From Phenylobacterium sp. (GTDB lineage Bacteria > Pseudomonadota > Alphaproteobacteria > Caulobacterales > Caulobacteraceae): a stretch of 64,000 nt of DNA. The position numbers were made by a program, and so were the translations under genes. Position 1 is the stretch's first letter. Every line of letters begins with the position of its first letter. This document shows positions 7,711-17,176 of the stretch, one piece after another. Under the pieces are notes generated by a model. That model had not been told where the DNA came from. It did not search any database and was given only the letters and a program-made list of their open reading frames with translations. Location of the stretch: NCBI GenBank assembly GCA_018001015.1, contig JAGNIV010000017.1:1-64000 (forward strand), given 5' to 3'.

Positions 7711-8727
7711 ATGGGCTTGGAAAAGATATCAGCCACGATCTGGGCATGGTTCGTGACGGGCCAGTGGCTGGTTCCGGCCGGCAAGGTCGCGGTGGCCGCG
7801 CTGATCGTCGGGGCGGGCTTCATCGCCGCGCGCCTGGTTTCGAGCGGGCTGAGCCGCTGGCGCGGAAAGGCGCGCGCCGGACGGCCGATCATCTACATCG
7901 TCGAGAAGCTGTCGGCCTATGGCCTGGTGGTGGCCGGCTTCTTCGTGGCCCTTTCCACCCTCGGGATCGACCTGACCTCCTTGGCGGTGTTCGCCGGCGC
8001 CCTGGGGGTCGGGGTGGGGCTCGGCCTGCAGGGGATCGTGCGGGAGTTCGTCTCGGGCCTGGTGATGATCTTCGATCCGCATGTCCACGTCGGCGACTTC
8101 ATTGAGCTGGAGAACGGGGTGCGCGGGGTGATCGCCGAGGTGGGGCCGCGCGCCTCGCGGGTGCGCACCAATGACGGGCTCAATGTCGTCATCCCCAATT
8201 CCAAGCTGATCGAGAGCCAGGTGATCAACTGGACCCTGAAGGGCGGCACGCGGCGCATCCACGTGCCGTTCTCGGTGGCCTACGGGGTCGACAAGGCCCT
8301 GGTGCGCGAGGTGGTGATCGCGGCCGCCCGCGCCACCCCGTTCACCCTGCCCGAAACCGAGGACCGCAAGACCCAGGTCTGGCTGATCGGGTTCGGCGAC
8401 TCGGCGCTGAATTTCGAGCTGGTGGTGTGGCCCACCTTCGATGCGGTGAAGCGGCCGGCGGCCATGCACGCGGCCTATACCTGGGCGATCGAGGACGCCC
8501 TGAGGGCCGCCCAGATCGAGATCCCCTTCCCGCAGATGGACCTGCGGGTGCGCAGCCTGTTCGGCCAGGAGGGCGGCGAGGCCTTCAAGGCCCTGGGGCT
8601 GAAGGCCGGCGGCCCGCCGGAACCGGCGCCCCACCCGGTGATCGAGACCAAGAACGACGCCGCGGACGCCCTGGTGGCCGACGTCGAACGCGAGGCGCGG
8701 GAGCGGCTGACTCAGGACCGAGACTAG
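7711..8727 (+). CDS. Small-conductance mechanosensitive channel, MscS family
   Basis: This is a 338-residue channel that releases solutes on osmotic downshock. Three transmembrane helices precede the pore-lining TM3 'VFAGALGVGVGLGLQGIVREFVSGLVM' (about 100-125). The beta domain 'VHVGDFIELENGVRGVIAEVGPRASRVRTNDG' follows, then the alpha/beta C-terminal domain. A TTG at 7684 would add 9 residues; the ATG is preferred. The TAG stop at 8725-8727 lies within the CTAG left end of a 118-bp repeat that separates the gene from pheT. Confidence 0.92.
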   Translation: MGLEKISATIWAWFVTGQWLVPAGKVAVAALIVGAGFIAARLVSSGLSRWRGKARAGRPIIYIVEKLSAYGLVVAGFFVALSTLGIDLTSLAVFAGALGVGVGLGLQGIVREFVSGLVMIFDPHVHVGDFIELENGVRGVIAEVGPRASRVRTNDGLNVVIPNSKLIESQVINWTLKGGTRRIHVPFSVAYGVDKALVREVVIAAARATPFTLPETEDRKTQVWLIGFGDSALNFELVVWPTFDAVKRPAAMHAAYTWAIEDALRAAQIEIPFPQMDLRVRSLFGQEGGEAFKALGLKAGGPPEPAPHPVIETKNDAADALVADVEREARERLTQDRD

Positions 8728-8841
8728 AACCCTTTCCGCTCTGATTGAATCAATCAGAGCGGATGAAAAGGGCTCTAATTCAAAAAGTTAGAGCATTTTT
8801 CGATCCGATAACCGTTTCACACTTATCGGAAAACGCTCTAG
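8724..8841. repeat. 118-bp CTAG-bounded element, copy 1
   Basis: The element begins CTAGAACCCTTTCCGCTC and ends GGAAAACGCTCTAG. Inside are a palindrome CGCTCTGATTGAATCAATCAG (8737 onward), a terminator-like hairpin, and a 54-bp module of the type seen at 1300-1353. A near-identical inverted copy of the same length lies at 20970-21087. Its left CTAG supplies the mscS stop codon. It fills the gap between convergent mscS and pheT. Confidence 0.9.
8772..8800. terminator. Bidirectional intrinsic terminator inside the 118-bp element
   Basis: A GCTCTAA/TTAGAGC 7-bp stem with a 9-nt loop is followed by ATTTTT on the plus strand and by CCTTTTC on the minus strand. It lies between convergent mscS and pheT, where both transcripts need to end. 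The same hairpin is conserved in the second copy at 21017-21039. Confidence 0.65.
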
Positions 8842-8847
8842 GCCGCC

Positions 8848-11220
8848 TTAGCTCCGCAGCTTGGCGCCCACGGTCTTTTCGGCGGCCGCCACGATCCGGG
8901 CTGAGAGGGCCTCGATCTCCGGCTCGGTGAGGGTCTTCTCGCGGGGCTGCACCAGGACCTCGACGGCCACCGACTTGGAGCCTTCCGGCACGCCGGGACC
9001 CGAATAGACGTCGAAGACGCGCGCGTCGGCGATCAGGGCCTTGTCGGCGGCCAGGATCGGACGGACCAGGTCGCCGGCCGCCACGTCGGCGCCCACCACG
9101 AAGGCGAAGTCGCGGCTGAGCGGCATCAGGGGCGAGATCTCCAGCGCCGGCTTGGTCTTGGTGGCCTTCTTCTTGCCCTCGGGAAGAGCGTCGAGGTTCA
9201 GCTCGAAGGCCACCAGCGGGCCGTCGACATCCAGGGCCTTGAGAATGCGCGGATGCAGTTCGCCGAACTCGGCCACCACGGTCTTGGGGCCAAGCTGCAG
9301 GCGGGCCGAGCGGCCGGGATGCCACCAGTCGGAGGTGGAGCCCTGGACCAGCTGCAGGTTCGGCGCGCCGATCTCCTCCAGGATGGCCATCAGGTCGGCC
9401 TTCAGATCAAACAGCGGGTCGGACTTGGCGCCGTCCCAGCGGCGGGGCGGATGCGGGGCTGTCAGGGCCGCCAGCACGGTCACCTGATCCTGCGGCTCGT
9501 CGCCCCGATAGAGCGGACCGATCTCGAAGGCGGCCAGGTCGGGGAAGCCGCGCCGGGCGTTGCGGCCCGCCGCCTCGATCAGGTTGGGCAGGATCGACGG
9601 ACGCATGCAGTCCAGGTCCGAGGCGATGGGATTGGTCACCACCAGCTTCGCGTCGCCGCCGCCGAACAGCCTGGCCGTCGCCTGGGCCGTGAAGCTCCAG
9701 GTGATGGTCTCGGCGTAGCCGCGGGCGGCCATGGCGCGGCGCGCCACGCGGACGCGGCCCTGGCGGACGGTGAGCACGCCGCCGGCGGCCGGGGCGATCT
9801 GCGGCAGGGGCGTGGCGGGCAGGGCGTCATAGCCCTGGATGCGGGCCACCTCCTCGACGAGGTCGGCCTTGCCCTCCACGTCGCGGCGCCAGGAGGGCGG
9901 GGTGACCTGGTCGCCGGCCACCGTGAAGCCGAGCTTGGTGAGGATCTCGTCGATCCGGGCGTCGCCGATATCCAGGCCCGACAGCTGCTTCACGTACGAC
10001 CGGTCGAAGGTCATGGCGGTGGGCGGCGTGGGCGCCTGGCCGGCAAGGGTCACGTCGGAAGCTTCGCCGCCGCAGAGGTCCAGGATCAGCTTGGTGGCCA
10101 GCTCCAGGCCGGGGACTAGGGACTGCGGATCGACGGTGCGGGCGAAGCGGTACTGGGCGTCGGAATTGACGCCGGTCGAACGGCCGGTCTGGGCCGTCAG
10201 GATCGGGTCGAACCAGGCACTCTCAACGAAGACGTCGGTGGTGGCTTCCGAACAGCCGGTGCTCTCGCCGCCCATCACCCCGCCCAGGCCGATGGCGCCT
10301 GAGCCGTCGGCGATGACGCAGATATCGGGGGTGACGGCGTAGGTCTTGCCGTCGAGGGCCGCGACCTCCTCGCCTTCGCGACCCATGCGGGCCTCGATGA
10401 AGCCGCCGGTGAGCTTGGCGGCGTCATAGACGTGCAGCGGGCGGGCGCGGTCGTAGGTGGTCAGGTTGGTGATATCGACCAGGGTGTTGATCGAGCGCAG
10501 ACCGATGGCGGTCAGGCGCTGGGCCAACCAGGCCGGGGACGGCCCGTTCTTCACGCCGCGGATCAGCCGGCCGGCGAAGGCCGGGCAGGCCTCGGGGGCG
10601 GGCAGACGGATCTCGATGGGGTTGGCGAAGGTCCCCGCGACCGGGGCGATGGCGATGTCCTTCAGGGTCCCGAGACCCGCCGCGGCCATGTCGCGGGCGA
10701 TGCCGACGACGCCCAGCCAGTCGGGCCGGTTGGGAGTGACCTCGAAGTCGATGACCGCCTCCAGGCCGAGCGCCGTGGCGGCAGCGGTCCCGACCGCCAG
10801 GCTGTCAGGCAGGTCCATGATGCCATCAGACTCGCTGGCGGCCTCCAGCTCGGAGGCCGAGCAGAGCATGCCGTTGGAGACCACGCCGCGCACCGGCTTC
10901 TCCACCAGGGTGACGCCCAGGCCCGGCACATAGGCGCCGATGGGAGCGTAGATGGTGGTCAGGCCCGCCCGCGCGTTGGGGGCGCCGCAGACGATTTCCT
11001 TGCGGCCATCGACGGTGTCCACCTGACAGACCCGCAGGCGGTCGGCGTTGGGGTGCTGCACCGCTTCCACGATCTTGGCGACGGTGAAGGCCGCGAGCTT
11101 CGCAGCCGGATCGGCGACATGCTCGACCTCGAGGCCGGCCATGGTCATGGCGTCCACCAGCTGTTGGGCGGTGGCGTCGGTGTCGAGGTGCTCGCGCAGC
11201 CAGGAGAGGGTGAATTTCAT
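8848..11220 (-). CDS. pheT: Phenylalanine--tRNA ligase beta subunit
   Basis: This is the full-length 790-residue beta chain of the (alpha-beta)2 PheRS, which charges tRNA-Phe and carries the editing site. The N-terminal [14 protein letters not shown], the EMAP-like tRNA-binding domain (about 40-150), the B3/B4 editing domain with '[16 protein letters not shown]' near 310, the B5 domain and the C-terminal anticodon-binding ferredoxin-like domain (about 695-790, [14 protein letters not shown]) are all recognisable. It is the last gene of rpmI-rplT-pheS-pheT, 10 nt after pheS. Confidence 0.98.
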   Translation of the reverse strand: MKFTLSWLREHLDTDATAQQLVDAMTMAGLEVEHVADPAAKLAAFTVAKIVEAVQHPNADRLRVCQVDTVDGRKEIVCGAPNARAGLTTIYAPIGAYVPGLGVTLVEKPVRGVVSNGMLCSASELEAASESDGIMDLPDSLAVGTAAATALGLEAVIDFEVTPNRPDWLGVVGIARDMAAAGLGTLKDIAIAPVAGTFANPIEIRLPAPEACPAFAGRLIRGVKNGPSPAWLAQRLTAIGLRSINTLVDITNLTTYDRARPLHVYDAAKLTGGFIEARMGREGEEVAALDGKTYAVTPDICVIADGSGAIGLGGVMGGESTGCSEATTDVFVESAWFDPILTAQTGRSTGVNSDAQYRFARTVDPQSLVPGLELATKLILDLCGGEASDVTLAGQAPTPPTAMTFDRSYVKQLSGLDIGDARIDEILTKLGFTVAGDQVTPPSWRRDVEGKADLVEEVARIQGYDALPATPLPQIAPAAGGVLTVRQGRVRVARRAMAARGYAETITWSFTAQATARLFGGGDAKLVVTNPIASDLDCMRPSILPNLIEAAGRNARRGFPDLAAFEIGPLYRGDEPQDQVTVLAALTAPHPPRRWDGAKSDPLFDLKADLMAILEEIGAPNLQLVQGSTSDWWHPGRSARLQLGPKTVVAEFGELHPRILKALDVDGPLVAFELNLDALPEGKKKATKTKPALEISPLMPLSRDFAFVVGADVAAGDLVRPILAADKALIADARVFDVYSGPGVPEGSKSVAVEVLVQPREKTLTEPEIEALSARIVAAAEKTVGAKLRS

Positions 11221-11230
11221 GATGCTCTCC

Positions 11231-12337
11231 TCAGCTCAGGCCGCTGGCGGGATTGGGGGCGGCGAAGGCCGAGAAGCCGTAGTGCGCCAGCCAGCGGGCG
11301 TCGGTGGCGAACATGTCGCGCAGGTCGGGCATGCCGTACTTCAGCACCCCCAGACGGTCGACGCCGCAGCCGAAGGCGAAGCCCTGCCAGACGTCGGGGT
11401 CCAGGCCGCAGTTGCGCAGCACGTTGGGATGGACCATCCCGCAGCCGAGGATCTCCAGCCAGTCGGTTCCCTGGCCGATCTTCACCTCACCGCCCGAGCG
11501 GTCGCACTGCACGTCCATCTCGGCGCTGGGCTCGGTGAAGGGGAAGTGGTGCGGGCGGAAGCGGGTGACCACGTCCGGGGTCTCGAAGAACCGGCCGAGG
11601 AAGGTCTCCAGGGTCCACTTCAGGTGGCCCATGTGGATGGCCTTGTCGATCACCAGGCCCTCGATCTGGTGGAACATCGGGGTATGGGTCTGGTCACTGT
11701 CCTTGCGGAAGGTGCGGCCCGGCACGATGACCCGGATCGGCGGCTCCTGGCCCGCGGCGATCCAGGGGGCGGCCGGCTTCTGGTTGGTGCGGTTCATCAC
11801 GCGCACCTGCACCGGGCTGGTGTGGGTGCGCAGCACCTTGCGCTCGCCCTGCTCGTTCTCCGGCAGGAAGAAGGTGTCGTGCATCTCCCGCGCCGGGTGC
11901 TTGGGCGGGAAGTTGAGCGCCGTGAAGTTGTTGAAGTCGGTCTCGATGTCCGGCCCCTCGGCCAGCGAGAAGCCCATGTCGGCGAAGATGGCGATCATCT
12001 CGTCCATCACCTGCATGGTGGGATGCACCCCGCCCCTGCGGCGCGGCGGCGGCGGCAGGGAGAGGTCGACGCGTTCGCCCGCCAGGCGGGCGTCCAGCTC
12101 GGCGGCTTCGAGGCCCGCCTTGCGCTCGGCGATGGCCGCGGCGACGCGGTCGCGCAGGCCGTTGATCAGCGGGCCCTGCTCGCGGCGCTCGTCAGGGCTC
12201 ATGCCCCCCAGCGACTTGAGCAGGTCGGAGATCGCCCCGGACTTGCCCAGGGCCGAGACACGCACGGCCTCCAGGGCTGAGAGGTCGGTGGCGGCCGCGA
12301 TGGCGGCGGTGAGATCGGCTTCGAGTTTGGCGGTCAT
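11231..12337 (-). CDS. pheS: Phenylalanine--tRNA ligase alpha subunit
   Basis: This 368-residue class II aminoacyl-tRNA synthetase alpha chain provides the catalytic site for Phe activation. An N-terminal coiled-coil tRNA-binding region (about 1-90) precedes the catalytic domain. Motif 2 '[21 protein letters not shown]' lies near 205-225, and motif 3 '[20 protein letters not shown]' near 323-342. The gene lies 113 nt after rplT with an intrinsic terminator between them, and 10 nt before pheT, so translational coupling with pheT is likely. Confidence 0.98.
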   Translation of the reverse strand: MTAKLEADLTAAIAAATDLSALEAVRVSALGKSGAISDLLKSLGGMSPDERREQGPLINGLRDRVAAAIAERKAGLEAAELDARLAGERVDLSLPPPPRRRGGVHPTMQVMDEMIAIFADMGFSLAEGPDIETDFNNFTALNFPPKHPAREMHDTFFLPENEQGERKVLRTHTSPVQVRVMNRTNQKPAAPWIAAGQEPPIRVIVPGRTFRKDSDQTHTPMFHQIEGLVIDKAIHMGHLKWTLETFLGRFFETPDVVTRFRPHHFPFTEPSAEMDVQCDRSGGEVKIGQGTDWLEILGCGMVHPNVLRNCGLDPDVWQGFAFGCGVDRLGVLKYGMPDLRDMFATDARWLAHYGFSAFAAPNPASGLS

Positions 12338-12385
12338 GGCACGGCGTTCTTAGAGGGGGTGACAGGGCGCGGGAAGAGGACAGCA

Positions 12386-12419
12386 AAAAGCCCTCCGGCG
12401 GTTCGGCCGAAGGGCTTTG
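12386..12419 (-). terminator. Intrinsic terminator between rplT and pheS
   Basis: On the minus strand the hairpin CAAAGCCCTTCGGCCGAACC/GGAGGGCTTTTTG has an 8-bp stem (AAAGCCCT) and ends in a T run. It would end rpmI-rplT transcripts or act as an attenuator before pheST. I find no Phe-rich leader peptide in front of it. Confidence 0.75.
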
Positions 12420-12449
12420 AATGCTTTAGGAGCCAAGAGCTCCCGGGCC

Positions 12450-12806
12450 TCAAGCCAGAGCGGCGCGAACCTTCTCGGCGATGGCCTTAAACGCAACCGG
12501 GTCATTGCCCGCGATGTCCGACAGGACTTTGCGGTCGATCTCGATCCCGGCCAGGTCAAGGCCGTGGATAAAGGTCGCGTAGGTCAGACCCTCGATGCGG
12601 GCCGCGGCGTTGATGCGCTGAATCCAGAGCGAGCGGAAGTTACGCTTGCGGACCTTGCGGTCGCGGTAGGCGTATTGCCCGGCGCGGTCCACCGCGGCCT
12701 TGGCCGTGCGGATGGTGTTCTTGCGGCGGCCGTAGAAACCCTTGGCCTGCTCAAGAACCTTCTTGTGACGGGCGTGGGCGACAACGCCCCTTTTAACGCG
12801 TGCCAT
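12450..12806 (-). CDS. rplT: 50S ribosomal protein L20
   Basis: This 118-residue protein starts [20 protein letters not shown] and has the typical highly basic N-terminal extension that threads into 23S rRNA, followed by a globular C-terminal domain '[27 protein letters not shown]'. Length matches the family. It lies 14 nt downstream of rpmI and is followed by a terminator. Confidence 0.99.
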   Translation of the reverse strand: MARVKRGVVAHARHKKVLEQAKGFYGRRKNTIRTAKAAVDRAGQYAYRDRKVRKRNFRSLWIQRINAAARIEGLTYATFIHGLDLAGIEIDRKVLSDIAGNDPVAFKAIAEKVRAALA

Positions 12807-12820
12807 GTGTCAGTCTCCGC

Positions 12821-13021
12821 TCAAAGGCCGTAGGGCAGGTAGGTCTTGATGATCTTGGCGTCGGACGCCGTCATGACCTTGGTGCCGCGGTTTTGTCGGA
12901 TGTACTTGGCGCTGTGGCTCATCAGCCGGTGGCGCTTGCCCGCAACGCCGGCCTTGATGAGGCCGGACGCAGTGAGTTTGAAGCGCTTTTTGGCGCCTGA
13001 CTTGGTCTTCAGTTTCGGCAT
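12821..13021 (-). CDS. rpmI: 50S ribosomal protein L35
   Basis: This is a 66-residue protein starting MPKLKTKSGAKKRFKLTASG and ending with the conserved 'DAKIIKTYLPYGL'. The ATG at 13021 is the family start; an in-frame extension to 13081 lacks homology. It is the first gene of the rpmI-rplT(-pheST) cluster. In many bacteria infC directly precedes rpmI, but here infC lies about 3.5 kb upstream at 16545-17066. Confidence 0.98.
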   Translation of the reverse strand: MPKLKTKSGAKKRFKLTASGLIKAGVAGKRHRLMSHSAKYIRQNRGTKVMTASDAKIIKTYLPYGL

Positions 13022-13228
13022 TTCTCTGCGGAGCGTGAGCCCCGTCCTCTGGCGTATTGATGAACCGTCCTGGCATGCCATTGGCCAGACGGTTCCGAAG
13101 GGGAGGGCGAATACGCGAAAGGGTGGGGGAAAGCAAGGGTTTGGAGTCTCCGCCAGCAGGCGCGCGACCTGGAGGCTTTCCGTGCGTTGAGCCGGGCTGT
13201 AGGCCTTAGTCGAACCGGAAACGAGCCC

Positions 13229-13963
13229 ATGGCCCGCAAAGCCGCCGCCAAGAAACCCGCCGCAGCGCCGCCGAAGACGCGCCAGTCTGTTTTGATCAAG
13301 GCCTTCCTGGCGCGGCCGCGATTACTGGCCTCACTCGGCGTGGGAGCGGCGGTCTGGCTGGCCTGCGCCTTCCTGACGCCGTTTGAGTGGAGCACCGGCG
13401 CGATCCTCGGCTGGGACGCCTGCGCCCTGGTGTTCATCGCCGCCATGATCGCCTTCATGGCCGGCAAATCTCCGGCCGAGATCCGCCAGGAGGCGGCGGG
13501 CCAGGATGAGGGCCAGGGGGTGATCCTGGCCGTGGTGATCCTGGCGGCGGCCTTCAGTGTGGCGGCGGTGGGCGTTGAGCTTTCCACCGCCAAGGCTGAT
13601 CATGGTGTGGAGAAGGCCTGGCGGGTGGCGCTGGCCTTCGGGACGGTGGCGGCGTCCTGGTTCATGGTCCACCTCATCTTCGCCCTGCATTACGCCCACG
13701 AGTACTACGCGCCCAGCCCGGAACTCACCGGCGACGCCGTGGCCGAGGGCCTCTCCTTCCCCGGCAAGGCGCCGCCGGACTACTGGGATTTCCTGCACTT
13801 CTCGACCGTGATCGGGGTGGCGGCTCAGACCGCCGACATCGCGTTCACGTCCAAGGCGCTGCGGCGGATCGGGACCATCCACGGAATCGTGGCCTTCACC
13901 TTCAACACGGTGGTCTTGGCGCTCACCATCAACCTGTTGGCGGGGCTCTTTGGGGGGAGCTAG
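13229..13963 (+). CDS. DUF1345 family membrane protein
   Basis: This is a 244-residue membrane protein with a basic N-terminus (MARKAAAKKPAAAPPKTRQS) and about five to six transmembrane helices. The conserved DUF1345 stretch 'FALHYAHEYYAP' and 'DYWDFLHFSTVIGVAAQTADI' are near 148-160 and 180-200. Function is unknown. Its TAG stop shares the single CTAG at 13960-13963 with the stop of the convergent MFS gene. Confidence 0.88.
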   Translation: MARKAAAKKPAAAPPKTRQSVLIKAFLARPRLLASLGVGAAVWLACAFLTPFEWSTGAILGWDACALVFIAAMIAFMAGKSPAEIRQEAAGQDEGQGVILAVVILAAAFSVAAVGVELSTAKADHGVEKAWRVALAFGTVAASWFMVHLIFALHYAHEYYAPSPELTGDAVAEGLSFPGKAPPDYWDFLHFSTVIGVAAQTADIAFTSKALRRIGTIHGIVAFTFNTVVLALTINLLAGLFGGS

Positions 13964-15183
13964 GGGCTCGTCGTCCCGTGCGGTACGCGCTTGATCACCT
14001 GCAGGGCCAGGATCAGGGCCGGCACGATCAGGATGGCGGTGAGGGCGAAGGGGGCGCCGGGCGAGACCAGGCTGAAGAGCTGGCCCGCATAGATGGGGCC
14101 GCCGATGCGGGCCAGCGCATTGTTGGACATGTTGAGGCCCAGCATCTCGCCCTGGCGATCGGGCGGGGTGGCCTTGGAGATCAGGCCCACCAGGTTGGGG
14201 AAGCAGATCGACTGGCCAAAGCCGACGATGGCCAGGCCCAGCACCGCCTGGGCCGGGACCATCGAGGTGAACTGCACCAGCATGCCGACGAACATCAGGC
14301 ACAGGCCGGCGATCAGCACCCGGGGCTCGCCGAAGCGGGCCACCAGCCAGCCGGTGGCGATGCCCTGGCTGAAGGCCCCGATCACCCCGATGACCATGAA
14401 GGCCAGGCCGATCTCCCGCGGGCCCCAACCGAACTTGGCGGCGGTCCAAAGACCATAGGTCGCCTCGATGCCCGCGAAGCCCGAGACGATGACGAAGGAG
14501 ATGATCAGGATGCGGGCGATCACCGGGTGGGCGAAGGCCTCGCGAAGGGCGACCTGACGACCACGGGGGCGAACGTCAGGGGTGCCGGGCCGGGTCTCGC
14601 GCACGAAGAAGAAGACGCCGGCCGCCGAGGTGAGGCCAAGGGCGGCGGCCGCGAACAGGGGCAACTGGAAGCCGATGGGGCCAAGGCTGGGCTGGGCCAG
14701 CAGGCCACCGAGGGCAGGGCCGGTCATGAAGCCCAGGGAAAAGGCCGAGCCCATCACCCCCATGCGACCGGCCCGCTTCTCGGGCGGGGTGATGTCGGCC
14801 ATGCAGCCCTGCAGGGTGGAGATGTTGCCGGCGAAGAAGCCGCCGGCGAACCGGGCAACGAAGGCGAACGCGATGTTGGGAGAGAAGGCGAGCGCCACAT
14901 AGGCGAGCGCGCTGACCGCGATTGTGACGATCAGCACCGGGCGACGGCCCACGCGGTCCGAGAGCCGCCCCCAGAAGGGCTCGCCCAGGAACTGGCCGAA
15001 GGAGAACATCGAGAACAGCAGGGCGATCTGCCAGGCCGGGGCGTCGAAGGCCTGGCCGAAGAAGGGCAGCAGCGGGATCACCACGCCGAAACCGGCGATG
15101 TTCAGGAACACCACCGATAGCAGGATCACGAGGGCGCGGAGGTCCTGCTTGTCGGCCGGGACGCTCGCGCCGGGCAGGGTCAC
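13960..15183 (-). CDS. MFS transporter, TCR/Tet-like family (second of tandem pair)
   Basis: This is a 407-residue, 12-helix proton-coupled efflux-type transporter. Motif 'FGVVIPLLPFFGQAFDAPAWQIALL' opens the domain, and loop 2-3 'GRLSDRVGRRPVL' is the MFS signature. It starts with GTG at 15183, in a 4-nt GTGA overlap with the stop of the upstream MFS gene, so the two are probably translationally coupled. An upstream extension of this frame has no homology. Substrate is unknown. Confidence 0.9.
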   Translation of the reverse strand: MTLPGASVPADKQDLRALVILLSVVFLNIAGFGVVIPLLPFFGQAFDAPAWQIALLFSMFSFGQFLGEPFWGRLSDRVGRRPVLIVTIAVSALAYVALAFSPNIAFAFVARFAGGFFAGNISTLQGCMADITPPEKRAGRMGVMGSAFSLGFMTGPALGGLLAQPSLGPIGFQLPLFAAAALGLTSAAGVFFFVRETRPGTPDVRPRGRQVALREAFAHPVIARILIISFVIVSGFAGIEATYGLWTAAKFGWGPREIGLAFMVIGVIGAFSQGIATGWLVARFGEPRVLIAGLCLMFVGMLVQFTSMVPAQAVLGLAIVGFGQSICFPNLVGLISKATPPDRQGEMLGLNMSNNALARIGGPIYAGQLFSLVSPGAPFALTAILIVPALILALQVIKRVPHGTTSP

Positions 15184-16409
15184 GGCGTCGGTTCGTTCAG
15201 CTTGCCGAGCGCGATGGCCCGCCGGGTCGCCGAGAGCGCCAGCAGAATGGCCGGTGTCACCACCAGGGCTCCCAGGATGAAGGGCCCGTCTCGCATCAGC
15301 GGCACCATCAGCCCCGCGCAGATCGGTCCGGTCACCCGCGCCAGGGCGCCCGTGGCGTTGTTCAACCCCATGATCTGGCCCTGCCGGTGCGGATCGGCGG
15401 TGCGCGAGATGATCGCGCCGACGTTCGGGAAGGCCACCGACTGGCCGGCCGCGGTCAGGCACATCAGGGCGATGGTCATCGTGCCGTTGATGGAGAAGAT
15501 CTGCAGGGCCGCGGCCACCGCCGTCATGCCCATGCCCACCGCCAGCATCACGCCCTCGCCATACTTTTCCGACATACGACCGGTGACCAAGGTCTGGAAG
15601 AAGAAGGCGGTGGCGCCGGTGAAGGCGAAGCAGACGGCGATGTCACGCGGACCCCAGCCGAAACGGGCTTGGGACCAGAGGCCGAACTGGCTCTCGATGC
15701 CGGTGAATGCGAAGCCCACCAGGAAGGTCAGCAGCATCATGCGCCCGATCACCGGGTGGCCCACCGCCTCGCCGATCGCCGACCAGCGGCTGGGGCGATG
15801 GCTGATGCCTTCCTCGCGGACCCGGCTTTCCTTGATCACGATGGCGATGGCGATGACGCACAGGGCCGCCAGACCGGAGGCGATGAAGAGCGGGATGCGG
15901 AAGCCGGCCGGGCCCATGCCCTCGTGGGCGAAGAAGCCGCCCACCGAGGGGCCGATGATCAGACCGACGTTCCAGGCCGCGCCCTGATAGCTCATCTGGC
16001 GGGCGCGCTTCTCGGGCGGCGTGACGTCGGCGATATAGCCCTGGACCACCGCGCCGTTACCGGCCGCCAGCCCGCCCACCAGGCGGATGGCGAAGGCCAC
16101 CCAGATATTGGGGGCGAAGGCCAGCGCCAGGTAGCAGAGGCAGTTGCCCATGATGGTGGAGATCAGCAGCGGCTTGCGGCCGTACTTGTCCGACAGTCGG
16201 CCCCACAGGGGCTCGCCGAAGAAGGCGCCCACCGAATAGGCGCCGAAGATCAGCCCGATCTGCCAGGGCGCCGCGTCGAAGGACTTGGCGTAGAAGGGCA
16301 ACAACGGGACGATGATCCCGAAGCCCAACATGTTGATAAAGATAACGGCGATCAGCGACGCCGCAGCAAAGCGCGGCGCCGGGGCCTTATACGGCTCGGA
16401 TTCAGACAT
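15180..16409 (-). CDS. MFS transporter, TCR/Tet-like family (first of tandem pair)
   Basis: This 409-residue paralogue of the adjacent downstream gene has closely similar N-terminal blocks ('MLGFGIIVPLLPFYAKSFD' against 'IAGFGVVIPLLPFFGQAFD') and the signature loop 'GRLSDKYGRKPLL'. Such proteins usually export drugs or small metabolites; the substrate here is unknown. Two adjacent full-length copies suggest tandem duplication and, given the overlap, joint expression. No regulator gene adjoins them. Confidence 0.9.
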   Translation of the reverse strand: MSESEPYKAPAPRFAAASLIAVIFINMLGFGIIVPLLPFYAKSFDAAPWQIGLIFGAYSVGAFFGEPLWGRLSDKYGRKPLLISTIMGNCLCYLALAFAPNIWVAFAIRLVGGLAAGNGAVVQGYIADVTPPEKRARQMSYQGAAWNVGLIIGPSVGGFFAHEGMGPAGFRIPLFIASGLAALCVIAIAIVIKESRVREEGISHRPSRWSAIGEAVGHPVIGRMMLLTFLVGFAFTGIESQFGLWSQARFGWGPRDIAVCFAFTGATAFFFQTLVTGRMSEKYGEGVMLAVGMGMTAVAAALQIFSINGTMTIALMCLTAAGQSVAFPNVGAIISRTADPHRQGQIMGLNNATGALARVTGPICAGLMVPLMRDGPFILGALVVTPAILLALSATRRAIALGKLNEPTP

Positions 16410-16491
16410 AATGATCCGGTGTTAGGCCGCGCCGTCGGGGGCGTAAAGACCCAGCGTGATGCTTGGTTGTCGCAGATCACTTAAGACCACG

Positions 16492-16521
16492 AAAAAGCGG
16501 CCGCCCCTGGGGGACGGCCGC
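16492..16521 (-). terminator. Intrinsic terminator of infC
   Basis: On the minus strand, a GC-rich hairpin of about 11 bp (GCGGCCG ... CGGCCGC) with a short loop is followed by TTTTTCG. It lies 24 nt after the infC stop codon. Confidence 0.8.
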
Positions 16522-16544
16522 CTGAATCGTATGTTGGCCGGAGT

Positions 16545-17066
16545 CTAGCGGGGCGCCAGGATCATGATCATCTGGCGGCCTTCCATGCGGGGCTCGTACT
16601 CGACCTTGGCCACCGGCTCGAAGTCGGCCTTCACCTGCTGGAGCAGCTTCATGCCGAGTTCCGGGTGGGCGAGTTCGCGGCCACGGAAGCGCAGGGTGAC
16701 CTTCACCTTGTCGCCTTCTTCGAAGAAGCGGTGCATGGAGCGCGCTTTGACTTCGTAGTCGTGGATGTCGATGTTGGGGCGGAGCTTGATCTCCTTGATC
16801 TCCACCACCTTCTGACGCTTGCGCGCCTCGTTCTTCTTTTTCTGCTCCTGGAACTTGAACTTGCCGTAGTCCAGGATCTTGCAGACCGGCGGGTCAGCGT
16901 TCGGCACGATCTCCACCAGGTCGAGGCCGGCTTCTTCAGCAGCCTCCAGAGCGGAAGAGGTCGGCATCACGCCCTGCTTCTCACCGTGCTGATCGATGAG
17001 CAGAACTTTTGGGACGCGGATGTCGTCATTGATGCGCGGTCCGTCTTTGACGGGCGGCGCCTGCAT
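16545..17066 (-). CDS. infC: Translation initiation factor IF-3
   Basis: This 173-residue factor prevents 50S joining and proofreads initiator tRNA on the 30S subunit. The IF3-N domain ([21 protein letters not shown]) is followed by the basic linker '[18 protein letters not shown]' and the IF3-C domain with '[22 protein letters not shown]'. Length is normal. The ATG codon is used at 17066, with no sign of the autoregulatory AUU start of E. coli. It is monocistronic, with a strong terminator, and not adjacent to rpmI. Confidence 0.98.
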   Translation of the reverse strand: MQAPPVKDGPRINDDIRVPKVLLIDQHGEKQGVMPTSSALEAAEEAGLDLVEIVPNADPPVCKILDYGKFKFQEQKKKNEARKRQKVVEIKEIKLRPNIDIHDYEVKARSMHRFFEEGDKVKVTLRFRGRELAHPELGMKLLQQVKADFEPVAKVEYEPRMEGRQMIMILAPR

Positions 17067-17176
17067 GGGGCGGCGAATAGGCTTTTGCTCCGTGAGCTAT
17101 TTCAAGGCGAACGCACCGGCGGCGCGAAGCGCTCCGGGGTCGTGCGGACAGTATATGACCTTGCGGACCCCGGCGA

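Noticed and set aside
8745..8930. Short ORF starting inside the 118-bp element copy 1
   Set aside because: The start lies in repeat DNA and the frame continues antisense into pheT. A matching frame also arises from copy 2, showing that it is a product of the repeat.
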